Source of the DNA: Bordetella parapertussis
GTDB taxonomy: Bacteria > Pseudomonadota > Gammaproteobacteria > Burkholderiales > SG8-41
Length of the DNA stretch: 64,000 nt
Assembly (NCBI GenBank): GCA_945885345.1
Contig: CAMCYP010000001.1
Location: 124,001-188,000, forward strand
Reading direction: 5' to 3'
Shown here: piece by piece, positions 52,516-62,354 of the stretch
Position numbering within the stretch: position 1 is the first letter of the stretch
Layout: each line of letters opens with the position of its first letter
Notes under the pieces: generated by a model
What the model was told of the DNA's origin: nothing
Databases searched by the model: none
Seen by the model: only the letters and a program-made list of their open reading frames with translations
Translations under genes and position numbers: made by a program

Positions 52516-53478
52516 ATGATCATCGCCATCCCTGACGACTACCACGGACTGGTCCATTCACTGGACTGCACGCAACTGCTGGCCGGCCATGACGTGCGCA
52601 TTTACAGCGATGCCGCACCACCCACCGAGACGCTGGTCAAGAACCTGCGCGATGCCGACATCATCGTGCCGATCCGCGAACGCACGCGTTTCACGCGCGA
52701 GATCATCGGACAGCTACCGAAGCTGAAACTGTTCAGCCAGACCGGACGCAGTTGCCACCATATCGACCTTGAGGCCTGCAAAGAACGCGGTATCGCCGTT
52801 GCCGCCGGCAGCCACGCCTCGCCGTACACCGTCGCCGAGCAGACCTGGGCGATGATCCTCGGCAGCCTGCGCGAGATTCCGCGTGAAACCGCGCTGATGA
52901 AAAGTGGCGGCTGGCGCAACCGTTTCAGCACCGGACTCAAGGGCCGCACGCTGGGTGTGTTCGGTTTGGGCACCATCGGCAAACTGGTTGCAGCGACCGG
53001 CACCAGCTTCGGCATGCGCGTGCTGGCGTGGGGACGCAACAGTTCGCTGAACGCAGCACGCGCCGCGGGTTACGACACTGCAACGGGCCAGGATGAACTG
53101 TTCGAACAATCCGATGTGCTGGCACTGATGGTGCGGCTGACCAAGGAAACACGCGGCGTGGTCACCGCCGCCCACCTCGCGCGGATGAAACCTTCTGCAC
53201 TGCTGGTCAACACCGCGCGTGCCGAATTGATTGCGCCGGGCGCATTGGAAGCCGCGCTGAAAGCGGGATGCCCCGGTTTCAGCGCAGTCGATGTCTACGA
53301 AAACGAGCCCGTGCGCAACGGTGAACATCCCTTGCTGCAACTCGACAATGCCCTGTGCACCGCGCACAGCGCATGGCTGGAGCGCGATACCTATGAATTG
53401 TATTTCGGCGAAGCGTTTGCGAATGCCGCAGCGTTTGCAGCAGGCAAATCGGCGGGACTGATCAATACAAAAAAATAA
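52516..53478 (+). CDS. D-2-hydroxyacid dehydrogenase family protein
   Basis: A 320-residue NAD(P)-dependent oxidoreductase with Rossmann motif GVFGLGTIGKLVAATG and catalytic Arg235 (VNTARAELI), Glu264 (YENEPV) and His284 (CTAHSAWL). Substrate unknown; the family reduces 2-oxoacids such as hydroxypyruvate or glyoxylate. Start ATG 52516 (MIIAIPDDYHG) is used because the frame's earlier GTG (52465) has no supporting features. It is divergent from the SDR gene, with only about 95 nt between starts. Confidence 0.9.
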   Translation: MIIAIPDDYHGLVHSLDCTQLLAGHDVRIYSDAAPPTETLVKNLRDADIIVPIRERTRFTREIIGQLPKLKLFSQTGRSCHHIDLEACKERGIAVAAGSHASPYTVAEQTWAMILGSLREIPRETALMKSGGWRNRFSTGLKGRTLGVFGLGTIGKLVAATGTSFGMRVLAWGRNSSLNAARAAGYDTATGQDELFEQSDVLALMVRLTKETRGVVTAAHLARMKPSALLVNTARAELIAPGALEAALKAGCPGFSAVDVYENEPVRNGEHPLLQLDNALCTAHSAWLERDTYELYFGEAFANAAAFAAGKSAGLINTKK

Positions 53479-53522
53479 TAAATAAAAAAAATACTTGCGA
53501 ATTACCCGGCGCTGCACAGCGC

Positions 53523-55394
53523 TCACGCTTCGCTGGCTATGATCTCCACCCGGTCGCGCCCCACTTCCTTGGCTTTGTAAAGCGCGCGATCGGCGCGCAG
53601 CAGCGCAGCGTCGGCACTGTCGTCCGTGGCGCGCAACGCTGCGACACCGATACTGACCGTCACTTTGATGATGTCGCCTTCATGGTTCACGGCGATCTCT
53701 GCGATCCTGCGCCGCAGGCGCTCCGCAAATTCACGTGCGGCCACCGGCGCCGCACCGGTGAGCAACACGGAAAACTCCTCGCCGCCGAGTCTGCTGCATA
53801 AATCGACCTCGCGGATCTGCGCATTGATCGTTGCAGCAACCTCGCGCAATACCGCATCACCGGCAGCATGGCCCCAGGTATCGTTGATGTTCTTGAAGTA
53901 ATCCAGATCCAGCATCAGCACCGCCGCCTGCTGGGCATCGAAACGGCGCAGACGCGCATGTTCTTCTTCCAGGCGCGCGATGAAGGCACGGCGGTTGGGC
54001 AGGCCGGTCAGCATGTCGGTGGCCGCCAGTTCGCGCAGTTCCTGTTCCAGCCGCTTGCGCTCGGTGATGTCTTCGACCACGCGCAGAAAATACAGCGGCT
54101 GCCCCTCGGGATCACGCACCAGTGACACCGTGCGGTTGACCCAGATCAGCTCGCCGCCTTTACGCACATACCGCTTCTCTGCAGAAAGACTGCTCGCCTC
54201 GCCGGACAGCAAAAGTTTGCGGTAATTACTGTCTGACTCCTGATCGTCCACGTAAGTGAACTCGCTTGCGGGTTTGCCCAGCACTTCCTCCCGCGTATAA
54301 CCCAGCATGTCACAGAATTTCTGGTTGACCTGCAGATGGCGCCGGTCGAGTGAAGTATGGGCGATGCCGATTGCGGCCTGCTCGAAGGTGGCACGAAAAC
54401 GCGCCTCGCTGACGGCCCGCGCGGCACCGGCCCGTTTCTGCCGCGCCAGTGCAACCATCAGCATGCCGGCGAATGCGGCGATCACAATGCTGGCCAGCAA
54501 GGCGATGCCGTAGTCGCGATTGCGGTTGCGCACAAACCCCGCCAGCACTTCGTCCTGCGCGGCGCCGACAGCCACCACCAGCGGGTAACCGGGCAGCGTG
54601 CGGTAACTGAAAAACCGTGCATGGCCGTCCACCCCGCCACGGCTGACAAAATCACCGACGAGAACCTTCGCCTGCTCAAGCATCAGACTGCTTTTGGAAT
54701 AATCCTCGCCGAAGGTCAGCCTGCTGCCGACACGGCGCGCGCGAACAATACCGTCCAGACCGACCAGCACCACCGCCCCCTGGCCGCCGATCTCCGCTTT
54801 CTGGTAGAAACGGGTGAAATATCCGGGGTCCACCGACAGCACGACCACTCCGCCAAATGAGCCGTCGGGCTTGATAATCCGCCTCGACACCGGCACCTGC
54901 CAGACATTGGAAATACGCCCCAGCACCGGCTTGTTGATATAAAAAGTGTCCTGATTGCGGCGCAGCCGATGCGCCCGGAAAAATTCCCGGTCGGCATAGT
55001 TGACCGAAGCTATGGCGGGCTCCAAAGCCCTGCTGGTCACCACGATGTTGCCACGCTCGTCGACCACGCTGAGGGTGTTGAACAGGCGCCCGTCGAGCAC
55101 ACCTTCCGCGATGTAGCGATTGATGTCCAGCTTCGAACCCAGCCGCTGGTACTCGTGACGGATGAACAGCAACGCCCCGTCGAGTCCCTTCAGCGTGCGT
55201 ACGATATGTTCCTCGTAGGCCACAGCCAGATTCGCATTTTGCCTGACAGCCGAGGCGATTACATCGGCACGTTCAGTGCGCTGCCCCACCACCACCGCAC
55301 CCCAGATGGCGGCGATCACCACCAGGCTGAACAAGGCGGTCGCAACCGTCAGATCAGTGCACGCCGCGAGGCCGCGACGGATTGCGGCAATCAT
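53523..55394 (-). CDS. Diguanylate cyclase with periplasmic sensor and PAS domain
   Basis: A 623-residue signalling protein that makes cyclic di-GMP. N-terminal helix (about 15-35), periplasmic sensor (about 40-290, dCache-like), second helix (about 300-322), PAS (about 325-440) and GGDEF (about 455-620). The active motif GGEEF is at 537-541, and the product-inhibition I-site RxxD (REVD, 528-531) lies five residues before it, so it should be active and feedback-regulated. The start ATG 55394 overlaps the MBL stop (ATGA). Confidence 0.93.
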   Translation of the reverse strand: MIAAIRRGLAACTDLTVATALFSLVVIAAIWGAVVVGQRTERADVIASAVRQNANLAVAYEEHIVRTLKGLDGALLFIRHEYQRLGSKLDINRYIAEGVLDGRLFNTLSVVDERGNIVVTSRALEPAIASVNYADREFFRAHRLRRNQDTFYINKPVLGRISNVWQVPVSRRIIKPDGSFGGVVVLSVDPGYFTRFYQKAEIGGQGAVVLVGLDGIVRARRVGSRLTFGEDYSKSSLMLEQAKVLVGDFVSRGGVDGHARFFSYRTLPGYPLVVAVGAAQDEVLAGFVRNRNRDYGIALLASIVIAAFAGMLMVALARQKRAGAARAVSEARFRATFEQAAIGIAHTSLDRRHLQVNQKFCDMLGYTREEVLGKPASEFTYVDDQESDSNYRKLLLSGEASSLSAEKRYVRKGGELIWVNRTVSLVRDPEGQPLYFLRVVEDITERKRLEQELRELAATDMLTGLPNRRAFIARLEEEHARLRRFDAQQAAVLMLDLDYFKNINDTWGHAAGDAVLREVAATINAQIREVDLCSRLGGEEFSVLLTGAAPVAAREFAERLRRRIAEIAVNHEGDIIKVTVSIGVAALRATDDSADAALLRADRALYKAKEVGRDRVEIIASEA

Positions 55395-56233
55395 TGCGCC
55401 CGCCACTGTCCCGCAGCCTGCACCGCCCGCCCGTTGCGTTCCAGCCGCAACAGGTGCGCATGCAGCGAGCGCATCGCGACATTGTGGATGCGTTCCGGCA
55501 CATCATCGTAGGCATGGCGCACCAGCACTTCCAGTGTTGCCGGACCGGCAGCAGCCAGTGCGGTAAAAATTTTCTCTTCACGTTTCAGGCGGTGCGCAAT
55601 CAGCCGCCGCACTTCATCCTGCGGCGTCGTGATCACATGGCCGTGGCCGGGCGCGAATGAAGTGATCGGCAGTGCGAGTAAACGCTCCAGCGAATCAAAA
55701 TACGCCTGCATGTCGCCATCCGGCGGCGAAATCACCACCGTCGAGCCCTGCATCACGTGGTCGCCGGTAAACAGCATGCCGCGGTCTTCCAGCAGATAAC
55801 AAAGATGATTGGAAGCATGTCCGGGCGTATGCACCGCACGCAGCCGGTAATCACCGCAGGCGACCACGTCGCCGTCGCGCAGCGCACGATCCGGCGCGAA
55901 CGCCTCATCCTGCCTCCCGTCATCGGGCATCACACCGAAACCGAGAACCTGCGCACTGGTTGCGGCTTTCAACGCACGCGCCAGCGGCGAATGGTCGCGG
56001 TGGGTATGCGTGCACAGTATCCAGCGCAGTTTGTTGCCCGCGGCCTTCAGCAGTACATCACGGTGCGCGTCGAGTTCGGGACCAGGATCGATCAGCACCA
56101 GCTCGTCATCGCCGACGAGATAGCTGTTGGTACCCGGCCCCGTCATCACGCCGGGATTGGGCGCGGTGATGCGCCGCACACCGGGCGCGATCTCGCGCAC
56201 TTCACCGGGAACCACGGGAATCGGCTCGGTCAT
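55391..56233 (-). CDS. MBL-fold metallo-hydrolase (LACTB2-like)
   Basis: A 280-residue metallo-beta-lactamase-fold hydrolase. The metal site HTHRDH (76-81) and later ligands (HTPGHASNHL; FAPGHGHV) are clear. The C-terminal winged-helix-like part (about 205-270, IAHRLKREEKIFTALAAAGP) matches LACTB2-type proteins. Its ATG follows the NUDIX stop by 2 nt and its stop overlaps the diguanylate cyclase start, so the genes are tightly coupled. Substrate unknown. Confidence 0.9.
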   Translation of the reverse strand: MTEPIPVVPGEVREIAPGVRRITAPNPGVMTGPGTNSYLVGDDELVLIDPGPELDAHRDVLLKAAGNKLRWILCTHTHRDHSPLARALKAATSAQVLGFGVMPDDGRQDEAFAPDRALRDGDVVACGDYRLRAVHTPGHASNHLCYLLEDRGMLFTGDHVMQGSTVVISPPDGDMQAYFDSLERLLALPITSFAPGHGHVITTPQDEVRRLIAHRLKREEKIFTALAAAGPATLEVLVRHAYDDVPERIHNVAMRSLHAHLLRLERNGRAVQAAGQWRAQ

Positions 56234-56235
56234 GG

Positions 56236-57063
56236 TCAGGCGCCGTTCGCGGCATCCATTTCTTCGTAACCGGGTTCGCCGGGCAACACCCGGCGACCAT
56301 CGGGACCAATGCGCGGCAGCATCGCTCGTACATCGCGTTTCGCGGCGAGTCCGCGGCGCAGGTTCGCGACCGTGTCGTAATCGGCAAAACTCTCCAGCGT
56401 GCGCACGGTGGGCGTACGCATTTCGAATTCGCCGCGCTTGTGCAGCGACAGCGCATCAGCGGGACTGACCCAGGTCGCGGCAATGGTTTCGCGTTCGTCC
56501 TGCAAAGGCTCCTGCCCGGCAGGCGCTTCGGCCATGAAAAAACGCGTGTCATAACGCCGCGGCAATCCGACCGGCGTAATCCAGTGCGCGAAATAAGTCA
56601 GCTGGTCCGCAGCCAGTTGCAGGTTTTCCGCCTGCAGCAAGGCCGGAAATTCCGCTGTGCCGGCATTCAGCTGGCGGCGATGTTCGGTAAAGCGCTGCGC
56701 AATCTGCGGATCTGCCAGCGAGACCACTGCACCGGCACTGTTGCGTGCCAGCAGCAAACCCGATTCTTCAAACGCCTCGCGGATCGCGGCGACCCAGTAG
56801 GCGAGTCCGTCACTCGCCACACCCAGCGTGCCGCTCGCTGCAGCGTCGTCGAGACAGCTGCATAAGCCATTGTTTTTAAAAAATAAATCGGTATCGTCCA
56901 GGCCGCCACCGGGAAATACATGCATGCCCGGCACAAAGCCCGATTTCAGGTTGCGTTTCATCATCAGCACTTCGATGCCACGCCCCGCATCGCGCACGAT
57001 GGTCACCGTCGCCGACGGCATCGGTACTGCCGGTTGCTGATTGCTGCTTTTTTCGCTGTTCAC
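56236..57063 (-). CDS. NUDIX hydrolase (NUDT19/NUDT7-like)
   Basis: A 275-residue NUDIX-fold protein. The box core REAFEESGLLL (95-105) supplies metal-binding glutamates. The glycine-rich GMHVFPGGGLDDTDL lies about 45 residues before it, a spacing typical of the NUDT19 group with a long insertion, whose members can cleave CoA esters. The last gene stops sit 2 nt before the MBL start. Function by family only; substrate unproven. Confidence 0.88.
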   Translation of the reverse strand: MNSEKSSNQQPAVPMPSATVTIVRDAGRGIEVLMMKRNLKSGFVPGMHVFPGGGLDDTDLFFKNNGLCSCLDDAAASGTLGVASDGLAYWVAAIREAFEESGLLLARNSAGAVVSLADPQIAQRFTEHRRQLNAGTAEFPALLQAENLQLAADQLTYFAHWITPVGLPRRYDTRFFMAEAPAGQEPLQDERETIAATWVSPADALSLHKRGEFEMRTPTVRTLESFADYDTVANLRRGLAAKRDVRAMLPRIGPDGRRVLPGEPGYEEMDAANGA

Positions 57064-57086
57064 TGATTTACCCGTTCACTGCTTAT

Positions 57087-57953
57087 TTACGACTTCACCA
57101 GCAACTTGATCAGACTCGACGTATCCAGCTTACCACCGCCCTGCTGCTGCACCTTGGCGTAGAACTGGTCGATCAGTGCTATCGACGGCAATTGCGCACC
57201 ATTGCTTCGCGCCTCTTCCATCGCGATGCGCAAATCCTTGCGCATCAGGTTCACCGCAAAACCAAAATCGAATTTGCCGTCGACCATGGTCTTGCCGCGG
57301 TTTTCCATTTGCCATGACGTCGCAGCACCTTTCGAAATCACATCGACCACGCGTTTGGCATCGAGACCCGCGTGCAATGCAAACGCCAAGCCTTCGGCCA
57401 ATCCCTGCACCACACCGGCGACGCAGATCTGGTTGACCATCTTGGTTTTCTGTCCCGCACCCGAGGGTCCCATCAAGGTCACCGCGCGCGCGTAATGCGC
57501 GATCACCGGCTCGGCGCGCGCAAAAGCTTCGGCGTCGCCGCCGACCATCACCGTCAGGATGCCCTGCTCAGCACCCGACTGGCCACCGGAAACCGGCGCG
57601 TCGAGAAAATGCAGGCCCTGTGCGTGCGCCACAGCATGCAGTTGCTGTGCCACCGCCGCTGACGCTGTAGTGTGGTCGACAAAAATGGCGCCGTGCTTCA
57701 TTCCCTGAAAAGCGCCGAGCTGGCCGATAGTGACTTCACGCACGTCATCGTCATTGCCGACACAGCTGAATACGATGTCAGCCGCCGCTGCCGCTGCAGC
57801 CGGCGTATCGGCCACCGTGCCGCTGTGCTGCGCCGCCCAGGCCTGCACTTTGTCGCGCGAACGGTTATAGACCGTCACTGAATGCCCCGCCTTGGCCAGA
57901 TGCCCCGCCATGGGCCCGCCCATAACGCCCAATCCGATAAATGCCAGTTTCAT
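57087..57953 (-). CDS. NAD(P)-dependent beta-hydroxyacid dehydrogenase (HIBADH/GarR family)
   Basis: A 288-residue oxidoreductase. Rossmann motif FIGLGVMGGPMAGHL (5-19), the substrate loop DAPVSGGQSGAEQG (118-131) and catalytic Lys171 in GQKTKMVNQ are in place. The family includes 3-hydroxyisobutyrate dehydrogenase and tartronate semialdehyde reductase. It is the first gene of a four-gene minus-strand operon with NUDIX, MBL and diguanylate cyclase. ATG 57953 is chosen, as the frame to 58001 adds a basic, unsupported tail. Confidence 0.92.
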   Translation of the reverse strand: MKLAFIGLGVMGGPMAGHLAKAGHSVTVYNRSRDKVQAWAAQHSGTVADTPAAAAAAADIVFSCVGNDDDVREVTIGQLGAFQGMKHGAIFVDHTTASAAVAQQLHAVAHAQGLHFLDAPVSGGQSGAEQGILTVMVGGDAEAFARAEPVIAHYARAVTLMGPSGAGQKTKMVNQICVAGVVQGLAEGLAFALHAGLDAKRVVDVISKGAATSWQMENRGKTMVDGKFDFGFAVNLMRKDLRIAMEEARSNGAQLPSIALIDQFYAKVQQQGGGKLDTSSLIKLLVKS

Positions 57954-58089
57954 GTCCGCATCCCGCAGCTTGATATGGAACCGCCGACTATATCCCGGCA
58001 ACCCGGCGGGTCAAGGTCATCAGTCCACCAGGCAGGCCGGAAATGGCCGCCGGAACAATAACTGGTACTTGCCACTTGCGAACAGGAAT

Positions 58090-58108
58090 GAGAACAATTA
58101 TCATTATT
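58090..58108. promoter_or_regulatory. Fur box upstream of tonB
   Basis: The 19 bp GAGAACAATTATCATTATT matches the Fur consensus GATAATGATAATCATTATC at 14 positions. It lies 56 nt before the tonB start and is the only such site I saw in the window. Confidence 0.75.
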
Positions 58109-58164
58109 AGCCTTATTCGAGTTGACCCAGATCCCCCATAAACAATGACTTGCCGCGCCGCATC

Positions 58165-58812
58165 ATGATCTCGCACTCCCTGGCTGTCTCCCGCACCACG
58201 CCATCACGGCTGCCCGGCATCGCCGTGGCCGTGGGCATGCATGCCGCGCTGCTAGCCGCGCTGCTGAGTTACGCGCCGGCACGGCAGGCATTGCTCGACT
58301 TCGCGCCGATCATGGTCAGCATGGTGCGGCCCGAACCCATCGAACCGCCGCTGAAATTGCCCAAGCCCAAACCGGTGGTCAAACAATCCGTCAAACCGCC
58401 GGATCCCAAACCGCAGCCGCTGCTGGCAATCAGCGAACCGGTGTCGACGCCAGCACCCATCGTCGCCCCGCCGCCAACGCCGCAACCGGTCGAACCGGTT
58501 ACCGTACAACCACAGCCGCCCGCACCGGTGACCCCGCCGCAGTTCAACGCTGCCTATCTGAACAATCCGGCGCCACCATATCCGCCGCTGTCGCGCCGGC
58601 TCGGCGAAGAAGGCCACGTGATGCTGCGTGTATTCGTCGACGAGCGCGGCTTGCCGGTGCGCGTCGAGATGCGCAGTTCCAGCGGCCACGAGCGTTTGGA
58701 CAACGTGGCGCTGCAAACCGTCAAAAACTGGAAATTCGTTCCTGCCCGCCGCGGCGACCAGGCCGTCAGCGGCTGGGTCATCGTCCCCATTTCATTCAGT
58801 TTGAGGAGTTAG
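58165..58812 (+). CDS. tonB: Energy transducer TonB
   Basis: A 215-residue periplasm-spanning protein that transfers proton-motive energy to outer-membrane receptors. One N-terminal helix (about 17-38), a Pro-rich spacer (about 55-130, with PPTPQPVEPVTVQ) and a TonB C-terminal domain (about 135-215, AYLNNPAPPYPPLSRRLGE). Start ATG 58165 rather than the TTG at 58150. It is the first gene of a Fur-box-controlled run with exbB and exbD. Confidence 0.93.
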   Translation: MISHSLAVSRTTPSRLPGIAVAVGMHAALLAALLSYAPARQALLDFAPIMVSMVRPEPIEPPLKLPKPKPVVKQSVKPPDPKPQPLLAISEPVSTPAPIVAPPPTPQPVEPVTVQPQPPAPVTPPQFNAAYLNNPAPPYPPLSRRLGEEGHVMLRVFVDERGLPVRVEMRSSSGHERLDNVALQTVKNWKFVPARRGDQAVSGWVIVPISFSLRS

Positions 58813-58816
58813 CCAT

Positions 58817-59560
58817 TTGGACCCGCAACAAACCATAGGCTTCGCGCATTTTCTCGGGCAGGCGGATATCGTCGGCAAAACCCTGCTCATGATCCTGCTG
58901 CTGATGAGCGTCGTCACCTGGTACCTGATCATCACCAGGACCATCACTACGTTCACGCTGCGCCAGCGCTCGAAACGTTTCCTTGATACGTTCTGGAACG
59001 CACCGTCGCTGCAGGCGGTGGCCACAAAGCTGGAAGACCAGCACCCGGATGAGCCCTTCTCCCATCTGACCTGGCACGCCATCATCGCCGCGCGCCACCA
59101 CCAGCGCCATGGCACCAACAAGCTGGATGAAGCCGGCTCGGGCGCGGATTTCATCACCCGTTCGATGCGCCGCGTGATCGACGAGGAAACCGCGCGCTTC
59201 GAATCCGGACTGACCGTGCTCGCCTCGGTGGGCAGCACTGCCCCGTTCATCGGCCTGTTCGGCACGGTGTGGGGCGTGTACCACGCGCTGGTCAATATCG
59301 GCATGAGCGGCCAGGGCACGCTGGACAAGGTCGCCGGCCCCGTCGGCGAAGCACTGATCATGACCGCGCTGGGCCTTGCCGTGGCAATTCCTGCGGTGCT
59401 GGCCTACAACTTCGCGGTGCGCAGCAACCGCATGGTGCTGGCGCAGCTCGATTCCTTCGCGCACGACCTGTATGCCTTCCTCACCACGGGTTCGCACGTC
59501 AACGACGTGGCCGCAGTTGCACCGGTGCGCCCCGCGGCGGTCGCCAAGGTCGGAGCGTAA
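58817..59560 (+). CDS. exbB: ExbB-type biopolymer transport protein (MotA/TolQ/ExbB)
   Basis: A 247-residue inner-membrane protein with three helices and the ExbB core (TVLASVGSTAPFIGLFGTVW and ALGLAVAIPAVLAYNFAVRS). With ExbD it forms the proton channel that energises TonB. The start is a TTG with GAGGAG about 10 nt before it. It lies 4 nt after tonB and 6 nt before exbD. Confidence 0.93.
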   Translation: MDPQQTIGFAHFLGQADIVGKTLLMILLLMSVVTWYLIITRTITTFTLRQRSKRFLDTFWNAPSLQAVATKLEDQHPDEPFSHLTWHAIIAARHHQRHGTNKLDEAGSGADFITRSMRRVIDEETARFESGLTVLASVGSTAPFIGLFGTVWGVYHALVNIGMSGQGTLDKVAGPVGEALIMTALGLAVAIPAVLAYNFAVRSNRMVLAQLDSFAHDLYAFLTTGSHVNDVAAVAPVRPAAVAKVGA

Positions 59561-59566
59561 CGAGCC

Positions 59567-59989
59567 ATGGCCTTCGGCGGATTCAACAAATCGGGCGACA
59601 ACGCGCCCATGGCGGAAATCAACATGGTGCCGCTGATCGACGTGATGCTGGTGCTGCTGGTGATTTTCATCATCACCGCACCGCTGCTGACCAACGCGGT
59701 AAAAATCGACCTGCCACGCGCGTCCAGCCAGCCCAATATCACCAAGCCCGACAACATCCAGCTCGGCATCCGCGCCGATGGCGACGTGTTCTGGAACGGC
59801 GAGCTGGTTGATGCCGCCGCGCTGGATGCACGCATGAAATCTTCAGCAGCGATCAATCCGCAGCCAGAGTTGCACATCCGTGCTGATCGCACTACGGAGT
59901 ACCAGAAAGTTGCATCGGTGATGGCAGCAGCGGCACGGGCGGGATTGGGCAAGATCGGATTCGTCTCCTCGCCCGATGAAAAAAACTGA
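59567..59989 (+). CDS. exbD: ExbD/TolR biopolymer transport protein
   Basis: A 140-residue protein with one N-terminal membrane helix carrying the essential Asp (MVPLIDVMLVLLVIFIITA), followed by a periplasmic domain. It completes TonB-ExbB-ExbD. The 110-nt gap to the receptor gene has no clear promoter, so read-through transcription from the Fur box is likely. Confidence 0.93.
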   Translation: MAFGGFNKSGDNAPMAEINMVPLIDVMLVLLVIFIITAPLLTNAVKIDLPRASSQPNITKPDNIQLGIRADGDVFWNGELVDAAALDARMKSSAAINPQPELHIRADRTTEYQKVASVMAAAARAGLGKIGFVSSPDEKN

Positions 59990-60098
59990 TTCACTGAAAC
60001 CGAAGCATTGAACAAACACAGCACTCACATAGCACCCGCAAGCCATCCGGACTCCCGGTAGCCAGCATTCTTATTCACTGACTACAAGGGAGAACACC

Positions 60099-62339
60099 AT
60101 GAAAAAGCAATTCCAGTTACGACCAATTGCCGCCGCAATCGCCAGCCTGCGCATCAAACCGCAGACTGCAGCGGCAGAGTCGCGCACTGCAATCCGCAAG
60201 CTGCTGCCGCTGGGCGCGATGCTGGCCGGCATGAGCCTGGCACCGCAGGGCGCGTTTGCGCAGACCGCACCAGTCGCCGGCGAAACCACCTTGCCCACCG
60301 TCAATGTCAAGGCTGACGCCGACCAACAGGATGGCACGCGCGCTACAGCCACACGCGTCGGAAAAACCCTGCAGGATCCGCAGGACATCCCCCAGGCCGT
60401 GACCACGGTCACCAAAACCATGATGGATGAGCAACAGGTCGGCAGCCTACGTGAAGCGCTGCGCAATGTCTCGGGACTGAGCTTCAACGCCGCAGAAGGC
60501 GGTCGCGCCGGTGACAACTTCAACCTGCGCAGCTTCTATACCTTCGGCGACGTGTATCTGGATGGCATCCGCGACACCGCCCAGTACAACCGGGAAACCT
60601 TCAACCTCGAGCAAGTTGATGTACTGCGCGGCGCTGCCGCGATGCTGTTCGGGCGCGGCCAGGCCGGCGGCGTCATCAACCAGGTCAGCAAAACGCCGCT
60701 GCGTTTTGACCAGTACAATTTCTCGGCCAGCGTCGGCACCCGCGGTTACCGCGAAGCCACCGCCGACCTCAATATGGTATTCAGTGCCGACACCGCACTG
60801 CGCGTCAATATGATGCAGCGCGACGAGGGCAGCTGGCGCGTTAACCCTGCCTCGGGCACCGAAGCGGAAATACATCGCAAGGGCATTGCGTTCAGCCTTG
60901 CCCTGAATCAGGACTCCACCAACAAGTTCTGGCTGAACCAGTATTACGCCGAAACCCACGACAACCCCGACTACGGCATCAGCTTTAACGCCGCAACTCG
61001 CGCCCCGGGCACGATTTTGCCGGCAAGCACTTTCTTCAATGGCGACCGCAACTTCGACGACAGCACCACGTCGATCACCACGCTGGTGAATGAATACACC
61101 ATCTCGGCAGACAGCATGTTGCGCACACAAGCGCGTTATGCCCACTACGAGCGCAGTTACTGGGCAAAAACACCGAACCTGACAACCCTGCCCACCGCAA
61201 CGGCCGGAACCGGCGGCAACGTGACCCGCTCCATGGATTATGAAACCATCACGCTGCAATCCGATCTCACCACCAGGCTACAGGCTTTGGGCATGAAACA
61301 TGAAATTCTCGCCGGCGCAGAATATTTCGGCGAGAACAGCCATCGCCGGAGTCTGCAGGCATTCGGCACGGCGCCTGCACCGCTTTATCTCCCGTACGCC
61401 GAGTCTGGTGCCGCCTCCACTGATTTCAAAAGCAACTCCTATGCGTTTTACGCACAGGACACCGTCGAATTCATCCCGAAGTGGAAAGGCACTCTGGGCA
61501 TCCGCCGCGACCAGCTCGACGCTGATTTCAGCAGCGCAACTTCGCCCCAGCTGAGCTATGGCGAAAACAGCTACCGTGCAGCCCTGTCATTCCAACCCAC
61601 GGATGCCGTACATTACTACGTCAGCTGGAGCGATACCTTCAGCCCCACCGCCGATCTTTACCAGCTGACAGTGGCTCCGCTGCCGCCGGAGCGCAGCAAC
61701 GTGACCGAGATCGGCACCAAGTGGCTGGTGGGTGACCTTTCCCTGCGCGCTGCCATCTATCATGCAGTCAAGAAATGGGAGCGAAACGGCGATCTCGAAG
61801 CAACCGCTGCAGTGCTGACCAACAAGCGGAGTGCAAACGGCCTTGAACTCGAAGCAGCCGGCCGTATCAACGACCGCTGGGAAATGTTTACCGGATTTTC
61901 GTACATAGACTCGGAAATTCTCGATGTGGCCACCAACATCAACGCGGGCACCGGCGCCATCACCCGCGGCAATGCCGGATACATCGGACAAGTCGCACGC
62001 AATACGCCCAAATACACCTTCAACCTGTGGACGACCTACAAGGTCACGGGGCCATGGAAAATCGGTGGCGGCATGGAATACAAGGCCGAGCGGCAAGGAT
62101 TTAACCCTAGCGGCGCCGGCGCCGTACCGACACTGAACGGGGTCTACTATCCCAACACCGCGCCAGCCTATACACGCTTTGATGCGCTGGTGGCCTACGA
62201 ACAGCCGAAATGGACCGTGCGGCTGAACATCAAGAACCTGTTCAACAAGCTCTATTACGAATCGATCTACGACAACGGTGGCTTTACCGTGCCCGGCACA
62301 CGTCGCCAGGCGATCCTGACCACCGAACTCAAGTTCTGA
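60099..62339 (+). CDS. TonB-dependent siderophore receptor
   Basis: A 746-residue outer-membrane receptor. A long N-terminal extension (to about 58, ending GAFAQ) acts as signal region; a TonB-box-like LPTVNVKA follows, then plug domain (about 85-190) with VDVLRGAAAMLFGRGQAGG, and a 22-strand barrel ending in Phe (LTTELKF), the BamA signal. It resembles Fiu/FhuE-type siderophore receptors; the siderophore is unknown. It is 110 nt after exbD and followed 16 nt later by the PiuC-like gene. Confidence 0.92.
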   Translation: MKKQFQLRPIAAAIASLRIKPQTAAAESRTAIRKLLPLGAMLAGMSLAPQGAFAQTAPVAGETTLPTVNVKADADQQDGTRATATRVGKTLQDPQDIPQAVTTVTKTMMDEQQVGSLREALRNVSGLSFNAAEGGRAGDNFNLRSFYTFGDVYLDGIRDTAQYNRETFNLEQVDVLRGAAAMLFGRGQAGGVINQVSKTPLRFDQYNFSASVGTRGYREATADLNMVFSADTALRVNMMQRDEGSWRVNPASGTEAEIHRKGIAFSLALNQDSTNKFWLNQYYAETHDNPDYGISFNAATRAPGTILPASTFFNGDRNFDDSTTSITTLVNEYTISADSMLRTQARYAHYERSYWAKTPNLTTLPTATAGTGGNVTRSMDYETITLQSDLTTRLQALGMKHEILAGAEYFGENSHRRSLQAFGTAPAPLYLPYAESGAASTDFKSNSYAFYAQDTVEFIPKWKGTLGIRRDQLDADFSSATSPQLSYGENSYRAALSFQPTDAVHYYVSWSDTFSPTADLYQLTVAPLPPERSNVTEIGTKWLVGDLSLRAAIYHAVKKWERNGDLEATAAVLTNKRSANGLELEAAGRINDRWEMFTGFSYIDSEILDVATNINAGTGAITRGNAGYIGQVARNTPKYTFNLWTTYKVTGPWKIGGGMEYKAERQGFNPSGAGAVPTLNGVYYPNTAPAYTRFDALVAYEQPKWTVRLNIKNLFNKLYYESIYDNGGFTVPGTRRQAILTTELKF

Positions 62340-62354
62340 CCCTGTAAGGACGGC

